Shown in pieces: positions 7,696-16,150 of a stretch of 23,655 bases of DNA. Source of the stretch: Thermoplasmata archaeon (GTDB lineage Archaea > Thermoplasmatota > Penumbrarchaeia > Penumbrarchaeales > Penumbrarchaeaceae); the NCBI GenBank assembly GCA_023145185.1, contig JAGLEG010000001.1, positions 1 to 23,655 of the forward strand, read 5' to 3'. The notes beneath the pieces are model-generated. The model was not told the DNA's origin, did not search any database, and saw nothing but the letters and a program-made list of their open reading frames with translations. Every line of letters begins with the position of its first letter. The first letter of the stretch is position 1. The translations under genes were made by a program, and so were the position numbers.

Positions 7696-7947
7696 ATGTC
7701 CACTTATATGACGAATAAATGGAACGAGGAGATGAACGGTCAGATCCCCAGCTGTCCTGCCTGCAAGGGCGAGATGTCCTATGGATACCTCGTTTCAAGA
7801 GAGCCCATCCACTGGGCGGGCAATATCGAGAACAACCAGTTCAGGGACGTCGAGAGCTCCATGACCGGCGAGTTCAAGAAACCGCTGGGCATCCCTATGG
7901 CGAAATGCACCAGTTGTCGGCTCTTTATCACGGTGCTTCCACCGTGA
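7696..7947 (+). CDS. Small zinc-ribbon protein (DUF6487-like)
   Basis: This 83-residue protein has two CxxC knuckles, Cys20-PA-Cys23 and Cys71-TS-Cys74, expected to bind one zinc. Between them is GEMSYGYLVSREPIHWAG, which resembles the DUF6487 pattern (CPxCxxxM..GYL....I.W). The function of that family is unknown to me. The start at 7696 follows GAGGATG at 7684-7690. The frame is open further upstream to 7501, but that part has no protein-like character. The gene stands alone between a divergent prenyl synthase and a convergent surface protein. Confidence 0.8.
   Translation: MSTYMTNKWNEEMNGQIPSCPACKGEMSYGYLVSREPIHWAGNIENNQFRDVESSMTGEFKKPLGIPMAKCTSCRLFITVLPP
7928..7947 (+). terminator. Perfect hairpin spanning the stop codon of the zinc-ribbon gene
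   Basis: An 8-bp inverted repeat (7928-7935 with 7940-7947) encloses a 4-base CTTC loop and includes the TGA. T-rich sequence (ctttatttta) follows only after a 14-base GC-rich spacer, so it is not a textbook terminator. It may be a 3'-end stabilising or termination structure. Confidence 0.4.
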
Positions 7948-8031
7948 AGGGGCCGGGCCACTTTATTTTAAAAGGGTGGGAGTCTAACCATCATGCCATG
8001 TTTCTGAGCGGTTGCTTCGGTGAGGATAATA

Positions 8032-11000
8032 CTATTCCTCTACATCCTCATCATCCGAGCGGACACTTCCGCGAGGGTTGGACGAATCTACCGATTCGTC
8101 GTCATCGTCGAAGAGCACATCTCCCTCTATCATTTCCGGTTCTTCCGAGGCAATTTCCGGTTCCGGACCCCTGGGACCCATTATGGAGTCCTTGGGGATC
8201 TGCATCTCCCTTCTCTGATCGAAATCTGTGTCGGTGCCCGCTTTCTTGGGCCTCTTCTTGAGCTCGTCCGACTCGAAATCCACCACCGTGGTCTTCTTGG
8301 CGAACTTGTAGCCCATCCTGCCGAAGGTGAATATTATCCCCACAAGGACCAGGAAGAAAATAACCAGAAGGACCATGCGGATAATATCGCGGGTGAGCGT
8401 ATCGTCGTCACCTGGTGGATGGTACTCTGCCACACCGATGGTCATGTTGAACCAGTCAACGCCCCCGCTCCAGTCCACGCCCTCCAAGCTGACGGAGTAC
8501 TCCCCGACCTCGGTGTAGTTGTGGAAGATCCTGTAGCTGGCGGTGTGGTAGAGCGAGTAGGTATCCGTCGAGCCGTCTCCCCAGTTCACGGTCACATCCA
8601 CCGTGTCCTCCGGATCGTCAATGGCCAGCTGGAGGTTTATCCTTACAGTGCCGTTAACGTTCAGCGCCCAGTTGGGCTCGGGGCTGACGAGCGTGACGTT
8701 GGGTATGGCGTTGGGAACGGATATCTCCTTTGAAATGGTGAAGAACTCATCGGTCCCTCCAACCCAGTAGTAGGTAAGGGTCACCCTGTACAAGCCCGTG
8801 TTCGAGAGCATGGTAAAATGAACCGCTCCGACCTCATCCACGAGCGTGATATTCTCCATCTCCGCATCGAACTCCATGAAACCTCCAAAGTGCCTCTCCA
8901 CCAGGAACGTGGGTTTCATCTTCCCCTCCACCTCTGCCCAGGGTTTGAACTGTACCTTGAGCTGTCGGGAATCCAGGCCCAATGATAGGGCCTGTTCGTA
9001 AGAGGCCGTGCTGGCGGTGGAGGTCATCAGCGTGTTCATGGAGACGTTGCCGAAGTGCTCCGCTTCCACGTAGAAGGTCACCTCCACCTCCGTATCGGGA
9101 AGGAACCAGCCCACCCTGCCGCTCCTGTTACCCGGGCCGAACTCGACGAGGAAGGGCCCCTTCTCCGACCGTTCTCCCTGCCCTTCCAGTGCCCGAGCAT
9201 GCAGCCAGTAACCGGTTAATCCACCCGCCTTCCACTCCTTCCACGCGACCGTGATCGCGGAAAGCCCCCTCCTATCGACCCTGGAAGATAGGTTGACGGG
9301 GACCTTGGGATATATCACTAGGTTCCAGTCGGTGGTCAGTGTGACGTTCCCGTCGTATACCTCCAGTGTGATAGGGTATTCTCCGGGCTGGGTGAAGTTG
9401 ATGGTGATGGTAGAGGACGTGATGTTACCCCATATCGGAACGATCCATCTGAAGTACAGTGCGTCCCCATCAGGATCGGTGGACCCCTCCGCGGAGAGGG
9501 TCACCAGATCCTCTGACCTCGCCCAGGCCCTTCCCTCGATGAGGGGGGTGGGGTCCTGGGTCCTATCCAGGATGTCGACGTCGAAGGAGAGGTCCGCGGT
9601 CGAGTTGAGCCCCACTGCGGACAGATCTATCGTGCTCAGGCCGGACGGCGAGATGTTCTCAACGCCTATGACGACCTTCACGTCCAATGAGCTGTAAGGG
9701 GGGATGAACACAGGGGCCTTGGGCCCCTCTATCACAACCCCATCCGTGGCGCAGGAGCCCGATACGATGAAGGTGTCCTGACGGTTTCCCGTATTGGCCA
9801 GTATAAGGGTCACCCGATGGGATGAATCCCTCCTCTGGTCCGCGTGCGGGGCAGAGAGCGTAAGAGACGATCCGTGTATCTCCGGTATGGGCACGATCGT
9901 GCCGTTGAGCCTGTTGTCCTCCTCGTCCGCCTCTACCACCACCTCTTCCCTGTCCGCGATTATCGTGAGGTCGGTGGTCGATGTCCCCATCTCCATCAAC
10001 GCGAAGGAGATGTTCTTGGTCTGACCCGGCTGCAGCGACATGACCTTCGTATCGTTCTGTCCATCGGACAGTTTCAACGAGACGATGAACTCGTTTGCCA
10101 CCTTCTGGCCGACGTTCTGGACCGTCGCGGTGATCGTTATGATGTCGCCGGAGATCGGGGATATCGGTTCCACGGTCCAGTTGACAACGCTCAGGTCAGC
10201 GGACATCTCTATAAATTGCTCATAGGCGGCGTTGTATATCGACATGAAGGCGGCGGTGAGGTTCTCCGCACCGGCAATGAGGTTCGCCAGTGTGAGCTCC
10301 CAGAGCGTCTGGTTGAAGCCGGTGGTGTTCCGGTGAACGGTCCCGTGGTCCCAGTTGTACTTGAACAGGTCCATCATCCGCTTGTAGTTGCTTCCGACCA
10401 CGATCTCGGAAAGGTCCGCGTCCACCATGGTCTCCGTGCTTCCATCCCTGCTGTTGACCCACCTGGCGTGATCCGCGGTCAACTGGTCGATCTGGTCCCC
10501 ATCCACCAGGTCAGGGATGTGGAACCTCTGATTCTCGAAGTCCTCTATGAGGGAGTTCATCGCCTCGTCCTTCCACACGTGGGATTCGTAGTACCTGTAG
10601 TAGAAATCGTCATCCGGGTCATGGGCCGGATGGGTCGCCCTGTCGAGGATGGAGTAATCGGTGTGTCCGAACTGGGACATATCTCCCATGAAGTGGGAGA
10701 GGATTCCCGCATTGTAGGCTGCTTTGTGTTGGTATGGAGATCCGTCAGGGCTTCCCTCGAGAAGCCAGGCAGTCAGGTTCTCGATGGTCCTGTTCGCGAT
10801 CTTCTGAGCCTCTATGGGGGCGGTCGTCTTCTGGTCCCAGGGCTTGCCGTGGTTGATGAAGTAATCCTCCCCATCCCAATCGTCCAGGACATCATCGGTG
10901 TAGGCAAGGAAATTGTCCTCTGGACCGGGGATCTTTCTTCTTGATTCGAAGGAATCGGGATTTGAGTCCGATCCGTTCGGGAGATACCAGTAAGTTATGA

Positions 11001-11214
11001 ACGACGAATTTCCGGGCTCCAGCTCCTCAAAGAGAAGAAGCGCCATCTCGGCGATGATATCATGTATCCCGTAGTGCGGATGAGCCACGCTCAGATCGCT
11101 GCCATCCGTCCAACGCGAGGCGTTTCCGCCTACATCATTTAAGGCCATGGGGCTGAAAAGTAGTGAGATCAGTGCGAACACCGCTATCAATGTCTTCAAA
11201 GGAAGTGCTGTCAC
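8032..11214 (-). CDS. Membrane-anchored surface protein with zinc phospholipase C/S1-P1 nuclease-like domain, CARDB and PKD domains
   Basis: A signal peptide (residues ~4-24) leads into a domain of about 300 residues resembling zinc-dependent phospholipase C/S1-P1 nuclease. Trp35, His51 and the run His174-x3-Asp178-x5-His184 (HFMGDMSQFGH) align with the B. cereus enzyme motif HYLGDINQPMH. His212/Asp216 or Glu217 could be the last ligands. Downstream are CARDB (~338-440), a NEW3-like Ig domain (~448-550), PKD (~555-636), an FN3-like region (~640-735), a further beta region, and a second PKD (~838-928). One membrane helix (~945-965) precedes an acidic ~95-residue cytoplasmic tail. The protein is probably displayed outside the cell, acting on lipids or nucleic acids; the substrate is inference. 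The GTG start at 11214 is fixed by GGAGGT (11221-11226) six bases upstream. Confidence 0.85.
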   Translation of the reverse strand: MTALPLKTLIAVFALISLLFSPMALNDVGGNASRWTDGSDLSVAHPHYGIHDIIAEMALLLFEELEPGNSSFITYWYLPNGSDSNPDSFESRRKIPGPEDNFLAYTDDVLDDWDGEDYFINHGKPWDQKTTAPIEAQKIANRTIENLTAWLLEGSPDGSPYQHKAAYNAGILSHFMGDMSQFGHTDYSILDRATHPAHDPDDDFYYRYYESHVWKDEAMNSLIEDFENQRFHIPDLVDGDQIDQLTADHARWVNSRDGSTETMVDADLSEIVVGSNYKRMMDLFKYNWDHGTVHRNTTGFNQTLWELTLANLIAGAENLTAAFMSIYNAAYEQFIEMSADLSVVNWTVEPISPISGDIITITATVQNVGQKVANEFIVSLKLSDGQNDTKVMSLQPGQTKNISFALMEMGTSTTDLTIIADREEVVVEADEEDNRLNGTIVPIPEIHGSSLTLSAPHADQRRDSSHRVTLILANTGNRQDTFIVSGSCATDGVVIEGPKAPVFIPPYSSLDVKVVIGVENISPSGLSTIDLSAVGLNSTADLSFDVDILDRTQDPTPLIEGRAWARSEDLVTLSAEGSTDPDGDALYFRWIVPIWGNITSSTITINFTQPGEYPITLEVYDGNVTLTTDWNLVIYPKVPVNLSSRVDRRGLSAITVAWKEWKAGGLTGYWLHARALEGQGERSEKGPFLVEFGPGNRSGRVGWFLPDTEVEVTFYVEAEHFGNVSMNTLMTSTASTASYEQALSLGLDSRQLKVQFKPWAEVEGKMKPTFLVERHFGGFMEFDAEMENITLVDEVGAVHFTMLSNTGLYRVTLTYYWVGGTDEFFTISKEISVPNAIPNVTLVSPEPNWALNVNGTVRINLQLAIDDPEDTVDVTVNWGDGSTDTYSLYHTASYRIFHNYTEVGEYSVSLEGVDWSGGVDWFNMTIGVAEYHPPGDDDTLTRDIIRMVLLVIFFLVLVGIIFTFGRMGYKFAKKTTVVDFESDELKKRPKKAGTDTDFDQRREMQIPKDSIMGPRGPEPEIASEEPEMIEGDVLFDDDDESVDSSNPRGSVRSDDEDVEE

Positions 11215-11247
11215 CTTGATACCTCCGGAGTACCCATAGCACGATTA

Positions 11248-11260
11248 CGATTTAAAACGT
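11248..11260 (-). promoter_or_regulatory. TATA-like box for the PLC-like surface protein
   Basis: Read on the minus strand, ACGTTTTAAATCG centres about 26 bases before position 11228, just upstream of the GGAGGT at 11226-11221. The leader would be about 14 bases. Confidence 0.4.
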
Positions 11261-11301
11261 TATGCTGGTCGGACCCGAAGGCGCCACCGCCCTATGTGGT
11301 G

Positions 11302-11318
11302 AAAATATATCTATATCT
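11302..11318 (+). promoter_or_regulatory. TATA box giving a leaderless or near-leaderless tRNA methyltransferase mRNA
   Basis: The AT stretch aaaatatatctatatct centres 26-29 bases before the ATG at 11336. With standard archaeal spacing, transcription would begin at or within a few bases of the start codon. There is no Shine-Dalgarno sequence in front of it. Confidence 0.55.
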
Positions 11319-11335
11319 AATACGTGGCCCAGGCC

Positions 11336-12361
11336 ATGGAAGGCCTTATCTACCTCTCCGGCGAGGACCATACATTGGCCCTGGGAGAGCTGAAAGGGGC
11401 CATGAGGGCCATGGAGCTGGGGCACGGCATCCTCAGTTCCAGTGGGCCCTTGGTGATACTCGATGACGTCCCCCCCATAGGCCTCGCCGGCAGGATGGGA
11501 CACTGCAGGTTCTCGGGGTCCGTGGAGTTGACCGCAGAGGCCGATCCAGGGTCCATCATAATGGGCTTGGACCTCCTTCTTGTGGGAGTATCAAAAGAGG
11601 AGCCGATAACCCTCATCGTGAAGGGAGTGGACCCGGAGAACAGGGAGGAACGGAAGGCCCTTTCCACCGTTCTGGATGGACATCTCAGGGAGCTCGGCCT
11701 CAAGGTGAAGTACAGGGGCGGTGGGCGGAGGTTGGTGGTCTGTCTGGACGAGATCGCCTATATCGGCTGGGTGGTCGAGGAGACGGACAGGCGGGCGTCA
11801 AGGGAAAGGAGGATACGAAATCTACCCTTCGAGAGGCCGGTGGTAATGGCCCCCTCGCTCTCCCGGGCGATGGTCAACCTGTCCGGCCTTCCAGCCGGGA
11901 GCAGGGCGCTGGATCCCTTCGTGGGTCCGGGAGGGCTGATGATCGAGGCGGGGCTTGTCGGACTCGAATGCACGGGGGTCGAGATCGATGAGGAGATCGC
12001 CGCGGGGGCCCAGAGGAACGTGGAACACATGGGCCTATCCGAGAGGACGGATGTCCACGTGGGCGATTCAAGATACCTGCCCTCCCTGGAGTGGTTCCTT
12101 GAGAGGGCCCCCTTTGATGGGATCATAACGGACCCGCCCTTCGGAAGGTCTGCAAGGATCGAAGGGGGTTCGGCCGATGGGCTCCTGGTCGAGGTCATAT
12201 CTGCGGCCCTGCCTTACCTGAAGGATGGGGCGCCTGTCGTCCTGGACGTGGTGGATGTTGCCGTCCTCGAACGATTGGAGGGGCTGGAGGTCACCGAGAG
12301 CTATCCGGTCTACGTTCACAGATCCATGACCAGATACCTGACGCTGCTTAGAAAGGTGTGA
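11336..12361 (+). CDS. tRNA (guanine10-N2)-methyltransferase, Trm11/Trm-G10 type
   Basis: The enzyme uses S-adenosylmethionine to methylate N2 of G10 in tRNA. The N-terminal ~160 residues fit a THUMP-containing RNA-binding region. The C-terminal Rossmann methyltransferase shows the cofactor loop DPFVGPGG at 193-200, an acidic ribose-binding strand end GVEIDEE, GDSRYL, and the catalytic DPPFG at 266-270 (family DPPYG). The 341-residue length is normal. I favour the ATG at 11336; GTG at 11324 is in frame but would lie upstream of the predicted transcript start. The gene is divergent from the PLC-like gene and convergent with the NEW3-like gene. It has no operon partner. Confidence 0.88.
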   Translation: MEGLIYLSGEDHTLALGELKGAMRAMELGHGILSSSGPLVILDDVPPIGLAGRMGHCRFSGSVELTAEADPGSIIMGLDLLLVGVSKEEPITLIVKGVDPENREERKALSTVLDGHLRELGLKVKYRGGGRRLVVCLDEIAYIGWVVEETDRRASRERRIRNLPFERPVVMAPSLSRAMVNLSGLPAGSRALDPFVGPGGLMIEAGLVGLECTGVEIDEEIAAGAQRNVEHMGLSERTDVHVGDSRYLPSLEWFLERAPFDGIITDPPFGRSARIEGGSADGLLVEVISAALPYLKDGAPVVLDVVDVAVLERLEGLEVTESYPVYVHRSMTRYLTLLRKV

Positions 12362-12409
12362 ATCTGGCGCTTTTTCACCACATCGCAATATCACTTAGAC
12401 AGGGGGCTT

Positions 12410-15400
12410 TTAAGGAGCCACGGGGGGCTTTGGCGGAACCCGGGCAGGAGCTTGGGGCGCTGCCGGAGGCTGTACCGGAGGCCTTGGCGGAACCTGGGCG
12501 GGAGCCGCAGGAGGGGCCGGAGGTCTCGCTGCCGGCTGCTGCACCGGGGGCCTTGGTGGGGCCTGAGGAACCGGAGGTCGGGGAACAGGCTGCTGCGGCA
12601 CGGGCGGCCTCGGCCGAGGCTGTACGGGTGCGGCCTGAGGTACAGGCGGCCTCATGGGCTGCTGCCCCTGGACCGGTGGCCTCATCTGGGGCGCGGCGGG
12701 CCTCGCCTGGGCGAGCTGTGCCATTGGGGGCCTCTGGGCCTGCGGGACCGGCATGGGCTGGGCGGGAGCCATTGGCCCTGGTCGGGCAACGGGCGCAGGA
12801 GGTGCCATTGGAGGCGCCACGGCCGCTGCTGGGGCCGGGGGCAGCTCGGGCCTATCCGTTGGCGGGAGCGCATTCTTGTCTTCCGCCCCGGGAAGCTCCT
12901 CCTTGGTCTCATCCATCAGCTTCTCCCTGACGGCCCACGGCCTGTACTCGCCCGACTCGTCATATCCGGTGTCTATCGCGGAGATCTCTATCTGGTTGAA
13001 CCGATAGAGGAATACGAATATAAGCAGACAGAATATTAAAAGCGCGATGATGGGTAACAGGACGTCCACAAGGTCTATAGGCTTTGGAGGCGGCGGTACC
13101 TCCGGTGGGGGCGGTATATCAAAGGTCACGGGTTTCGCATCAATGGATTGCTCGCTGAGGGGAAGCTCGCCCTCAAGTTTAATGGTCATGGTGTGTTTCC
13201 CGCGCGTCGATGCGGTCCACGCCAGATAGACGGTGGTCTGATTGTTCTTCTGAAGGTATGTGATGTTGGCCCTGTCGAACTCGAAGGGGCCGTCGTACAG
13301 CACGACATACAGCTGGGGGAACAGTGTGGGATCGAGGTCCACGCTTCCGTAGTTGGAGATATCCACCTGGAACGAGTATCTCTTGTCCTTCTCCCCTGGA
13401 AACAGGCCTCCCTCCTCTACCTCAATATCGTTTATCCTGACCGTCTCGATATCGAAAAGGAGCTCGTAGAACTCAAGCTCCAGCTCGTAAACGATCTCCT
13501 TTGTCACGTCTCCGAACTCGCGGGACCTCGTGGAGATCCCCCTCAGCTCGACCTCGTACTTGCCCACCTCCATCGGGGCCATCCTCTCCAGGTCAAGGCT
13601 GACGAAAGCGGTAGTGGTGCCCTGGAAATCGATATTGACGTTGCTGTTCTGGAGCCTCAGGGCAGATTGGTACTGGTTGTCCACCCACTCCAATTTTATC
13701 TCATCTTGTATGTTCCCGAGGTTGACAACATCCAGGCGGATCGTCTTGGTCTCCATATCGTCTATCGAAAACCTCAGGTCCTCCATCCCCTCCGACAGTT
13801 TGATCTCGAAATCATAGTAGGGATTGACCTTGATTATCAGGTCCATGGATATCAGGGTGTTCTCGTCCCTTGTCTCGTTCTGCGAATAGGCCCACACCTT
13901 GATGGTGTAGCCGTCGTAGAGGCCGTCCTGGTCCGGTCGGCTCGTATCTGGATACGTGTCCGCTGCGGCGTCCTGGGGTATGGTCACCCACATTCGTACA
14001 GGGTAGGTATCGTTGGGGGCGACCTTTACCTGCTCCTGCTCCAGTTCGGCCCAGTCGCTGTCCACGCTCAAGTTGAACGTATCCAGCCAGCTGCCCCTGT
14101 TCTTAACGCCAAGAAGGAACTCGATCTGACCACCTATGAATCCTACCTTCGTGAACTCCGAAGCCGTGAGGCCCACCTTGTGCCTCTCCTCTACCTTGAA
14201 ATTGTATTTGACGGAATCCAGAATCCTGTTGTTGACGGCACCGTATGCCAAGATCTGGATGAAATATGATTTCGCCGTGGTGGTCTCGGGGATGAAGACA
14301 GTAAGGGGCAGGTTCACCGTCGTCTTGGGTCCGATCCCGCTTCCAATCCTGAGATTGGTCTGATCGATGTACACGGACCATCCCAAGGGCTGATACCCCA
14401 CCTTCAGGTATTGATCGGGGTCCTTGTTGTTCCCCATGTTCGTGAAATTGAAATATATCTTGTACTCCCTGCCAGGAGCCACCTGGAACGGGGCGTTCCC
14501 CTTATCCTCTATCCTTCCCGCAAATCTCGTTGACGCGAGCACCTGACATGCAAGCCCATCGCCCAGGTCCCTTATCGGCTCCACACCCGACCTCGCCCTG
14601 AGGAAGATATTCACGTTGTAGTAGTGGGGCGCATCCGGGGGAACCCGGACCTTGACGTACACCACCATGGTCTCACCGGGCTCGATGGGTTCGGTCATTG
14701 CCGGGAATGCCTTGGCAGACCACCCATTGGAGATATCGGTCAGGTCCAATGGCGCCTCGAGGTGAAATTGATTTTCGTAGTTCCCGGTGTTGGTGAGGTC
14801 GAACTTTACCTCATATTCCCTATTCTCCATCGGTTCGAAATAGTGCTGATATGACTGGGGCTCTATCCACACGTTCGGTGTGGGGCGAACGCTGAAGCGG
14901 AAATTGTGCCTGTGGTCGGGATCGTTCTGATATCCTCCGTTGGTCGCCCCGTCCGGGTAGAACAGCGAATACGTCTCCACCTCGATCATGTAGTCGAATG
15001 GGGCTTCGGAATCGTGTTTTGACAGAGTATTCCTGGGCGATATGAAGAGGGCGAGCTCCAACTCCAAAAAGTCGTTGGGGTACACGTCGAACCCCTCCTC
15101 GCTGAACCCCTCGGGCTTCCAACCCTCGGGGATGCTCAGATACCTTATGCCGATCCGGTCTATGTTGTTCCCGAAGTTGTGCAACCTGAAGGGGATGTTG
15201 ATATATTGGCCAATGGTCACGAAATGGATGGGCCCGTTGAGGATATCCTTACCGCCCTCCACCTGATCTCCCTCGAGGATCCCCGGGGCGAACTCCGGAT
15301 CCGATACCCGGATCCCTGCGCCGGTCCTGAAGTTGTCCGACTTATCATCATCATCCACGGTTATCGTCGCAGACATCTTGAACTGGTTGTTGGACCAGGT

Positions 15401-15877
15401 GTCCCAACCTTCCGGTTTCTTGAGGGGGACCTCCCAGGTGAAGCGTACCGAGAGGGGGACGGATGATACTCCGCCCTGTCCAGCCGTATATATCAGGTGG
15501 GACATTGATGTGATGACCCTGTACTGGGATGTGACGTTGTCCTTGCCATCGTCGATGATCAATACTACGGTGAATGAATTCGCAGGTGTGATCGAGGTCT
15601 CGCTCAGGTAGGGCCTGTATCCATGGACCAGGTTCACGTCGATGCCCAGGGTCTGCCCGGGATAGTAATTGTTCGATGCGGAGACCTGCACCTTCTGAAT
15701 ATCTTCGATCTCGATATCCAACCACCCCCTTGTAGGGGAGCTGACCTCCTCCGCGGGCGCGGCGTCCCCTCCTGTCGCTGATTGGCCCAGCAGGGCCACA
15801 GGTAGCAGCATCAGCATTGCCATAAGGATAGTTAAAGCGAGTTTTCTCGTTCCGTTCATATTTCCATTGCTCGCCAA
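12410..15877 (-). CDS. Giant type I membrane protein with NEW3-like repeats and proline-rich cytoplasmic tail
   Basis: A signal peptide (LALTILMAMLMLLPVALLG) is followed by about 900 extracellular residues of Ig-like beta repeats. These repeats show the NEW3/COG1470 style: 'LxNTGNxxDxFxL' strands (e.g. FDLTNTGNYENQF, FNFTNMGNNKDPD, VVNLGNIQDEI) and 'Y.V.V.VP' closing strands. One membrane helix (~936-958, DVLLPIIALLIFCLLIFVFL) precedes a charged linker and a ~150-residue tail (about 1005-1155) that is roughly 40% proline with repeated RPPVPQ-type units. The protein probably belongs to the cell envelope; no enzymatic motif is visible. The start is TTG at 15877, supported by GGGGTGA about 6 bases upstream. 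ATG at 15859 is the alternative but has a weak site. Confidence 0.85.
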   Translation of the reverse strand: MASNGNMNGTRKLALTILMAMLMLLPVALLGQSATGGDAAPAEEVSSPTRGWLDIEIEDIQKVQVSASNNYYPGQTLGIDVNLVHGYRPYLSETSITPANSFTVVLIIDDGKDNVTSQYRVITSMSHLIYTAGQGGVSSVPLSVRFTWEVPLKKPEGWDTWSNNQFKMSATITVDDDDKSDNFRTGAGIRVSDPEFAPGILEGDQVEGGKDILNGPIHFVTIGQYINIPFRLHNFGNNIDRIGIRYLSIPEGWKPEGFSEEGFDVYPNDFLELELALFISPRNTLSKHDSEAPFDYMIEVETYSLFYPDGATNGGYQNDPDHRHNFRFSVRPTPNVWIEPQSYQHYFEPMENREYEVKFDLTNTGNYENQFHLEAPLDLTDISNGWSAKAFPAMTEPIEPGETMVVYVKVRVPPDAPHYYNVNIFLRARSGVEPIRDLGDGLACQVLASTRFAGRIEDKGNAPFQVAPGREYKIYFNFTNMGNNKDPDQYLKVGYQPLGWSVYIDQTNLRIGSGIGPKTTVNLPLTVFIPETTTAKSYFIQILAYGAVNNRILDSVKYNFKVEERHKVGLTASEFTKVGFIGGQIEFLLGVKNRGSWLDTFNLSVDSDWAELEQEQVKVAPNDTYPVRMWVTIPQDAAADTYPDTSRPDQDGLYDGYTIKVWAYSQNETRDENTLISMDLIIKVNPYYDFEIKLSEGMEDLRFSIDDMETKTIRLDVVNLGNIQDEIKLEWVDNQYQSALRLQNSNVNIDFQGTTTAFVSLDLERMAPMEVGKYEVELRGISTRSREFGDVTKEIVYELELEFYELLFDIETVRINDIEVEEGGLFPGEKDKRYSFQVDISNYGSVDLDPTLFPQLYVVLYDGPFEFDRANITYLQKNNQTTVYLAWTASTRGKHTMTIKLEGELPLSEQSIDAKPVTFDIPPPPEVPPPPKPIDLVDVLLPIIALLIFCLLIFVFLYRFNQIEISAIDTGYDESGEYRPWAVREKLMDETKEELPGAEDKNALPPTDRPELPPAPAAAVAPPMAPPAPVARPGPMAPAQPMPVPQAQRPPMAQLAQARPAAPQMRPPVQGQQPMRPPVPQAAPVQPRPRPPVPQQPVPRPPVPQAPPRPPVQQPAARPPAPPAAPAQVPPRPPVQPPAAPQAPARVPPKPPVAP
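12413..12865 (-). repeat. Low-complexity proline-rich coding region
   Basis: About 150 codons encode degenerate PPVPQ/RPPV/APP units in the cytoplasmic tail of the NEW3-like protein. The DNA is strongly purine-pyrimidine skewed and GC-rich. This creates a long but meaningless open frame on the other strand. Confidence 0.8.
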
Positions 15878-15899
15878 GTTTATTCACCCCTTTTTTTTT

Positions 15900-15990
15900 C
15901 GGACATCGTCGATACCCGACTGCGGGACCTATCTCCCGCACCGCACATGCCGGGACCCAACCCCCCTTATCCGGACGTCGTTCAAACCCG
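15900..15990. repeat. Two 19-base near-direct repeats flanking a hairpin
   Basis: Copies at 15900-15918 and 15972-15990 match at 15 of 19 positions (shared cggac.tcgt and acccg) and start 72 bases apart. A 7-bp inverted repeat with loop CCTATC lies between them at 15921-15940. The whole sits in the presumed leader of the NEW3-like gene. Confidence 0.5.
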
Positions 15991-16037
15991 ATGAAAGCAG
16001 ACCAGCATATGGCGCGATATGGCTTAATGGAGCTAGG

Positions 16038-16046
16038 ATATTTATG
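16038..16046 (-). promoter_or_regulatory. Candidate TATA box, NEW3-like gene (proximal)
   Basis: Minus-strand CATAAATAT has an archaeal TATA-like composition and lies about 160 bases before the TTG start at 15877. It would give a leader near 135 bases. Confidence 0.35.
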
Positions 16047-16150
16047 TTTATTGATAGGGCCCATTGCATCGCCTTGCAAATGGTCTTTCAGGGGCCAAGC
16101 TCAACATGGCAGTTGGCGTAGGTGTATCAGATGAATATAGGGGATATTCG

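Noticed and set aside
9844..10944. 366-codon open frame on the plus strand inside the PLC-like gene
   Set aside because: It is the codon-aligned shadow of a well-supported minus-strand protein with clear domains; its translation is repetitive and matches no family.
12358..12930. 190-codon Ala/Glu/Pro-rich frame on the plus strand
   Set aside because: Produced by the proline-rich low-complexity tail read backwards; no start site and no protein-like pattern.
13148..14269. 373-codon open frame on the plus strand inside the NEW3-like gene
   Set aside because: Antisense shadow in a GC-rich gene. The minus strand has a continuous signal peptide, Ig repeats and a membrane helix; the plus translation has no domain.
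15900..16010. Possible tRNA in the intergenic region because of a ttcaaac run resembling a T loop
   Set aside because: The flanking bases do not form a T stem, and no acceptor, anticodon or D arm could be paired on either strand.
15351..16079. 242-codon minus-strand frame overlapping the start of the NEW3-like gene
   Set aside because: It overlaps the signal-peptide region of the real gene in another frame, and its translation (arginine, proline and glycine rich) looks non-coding.
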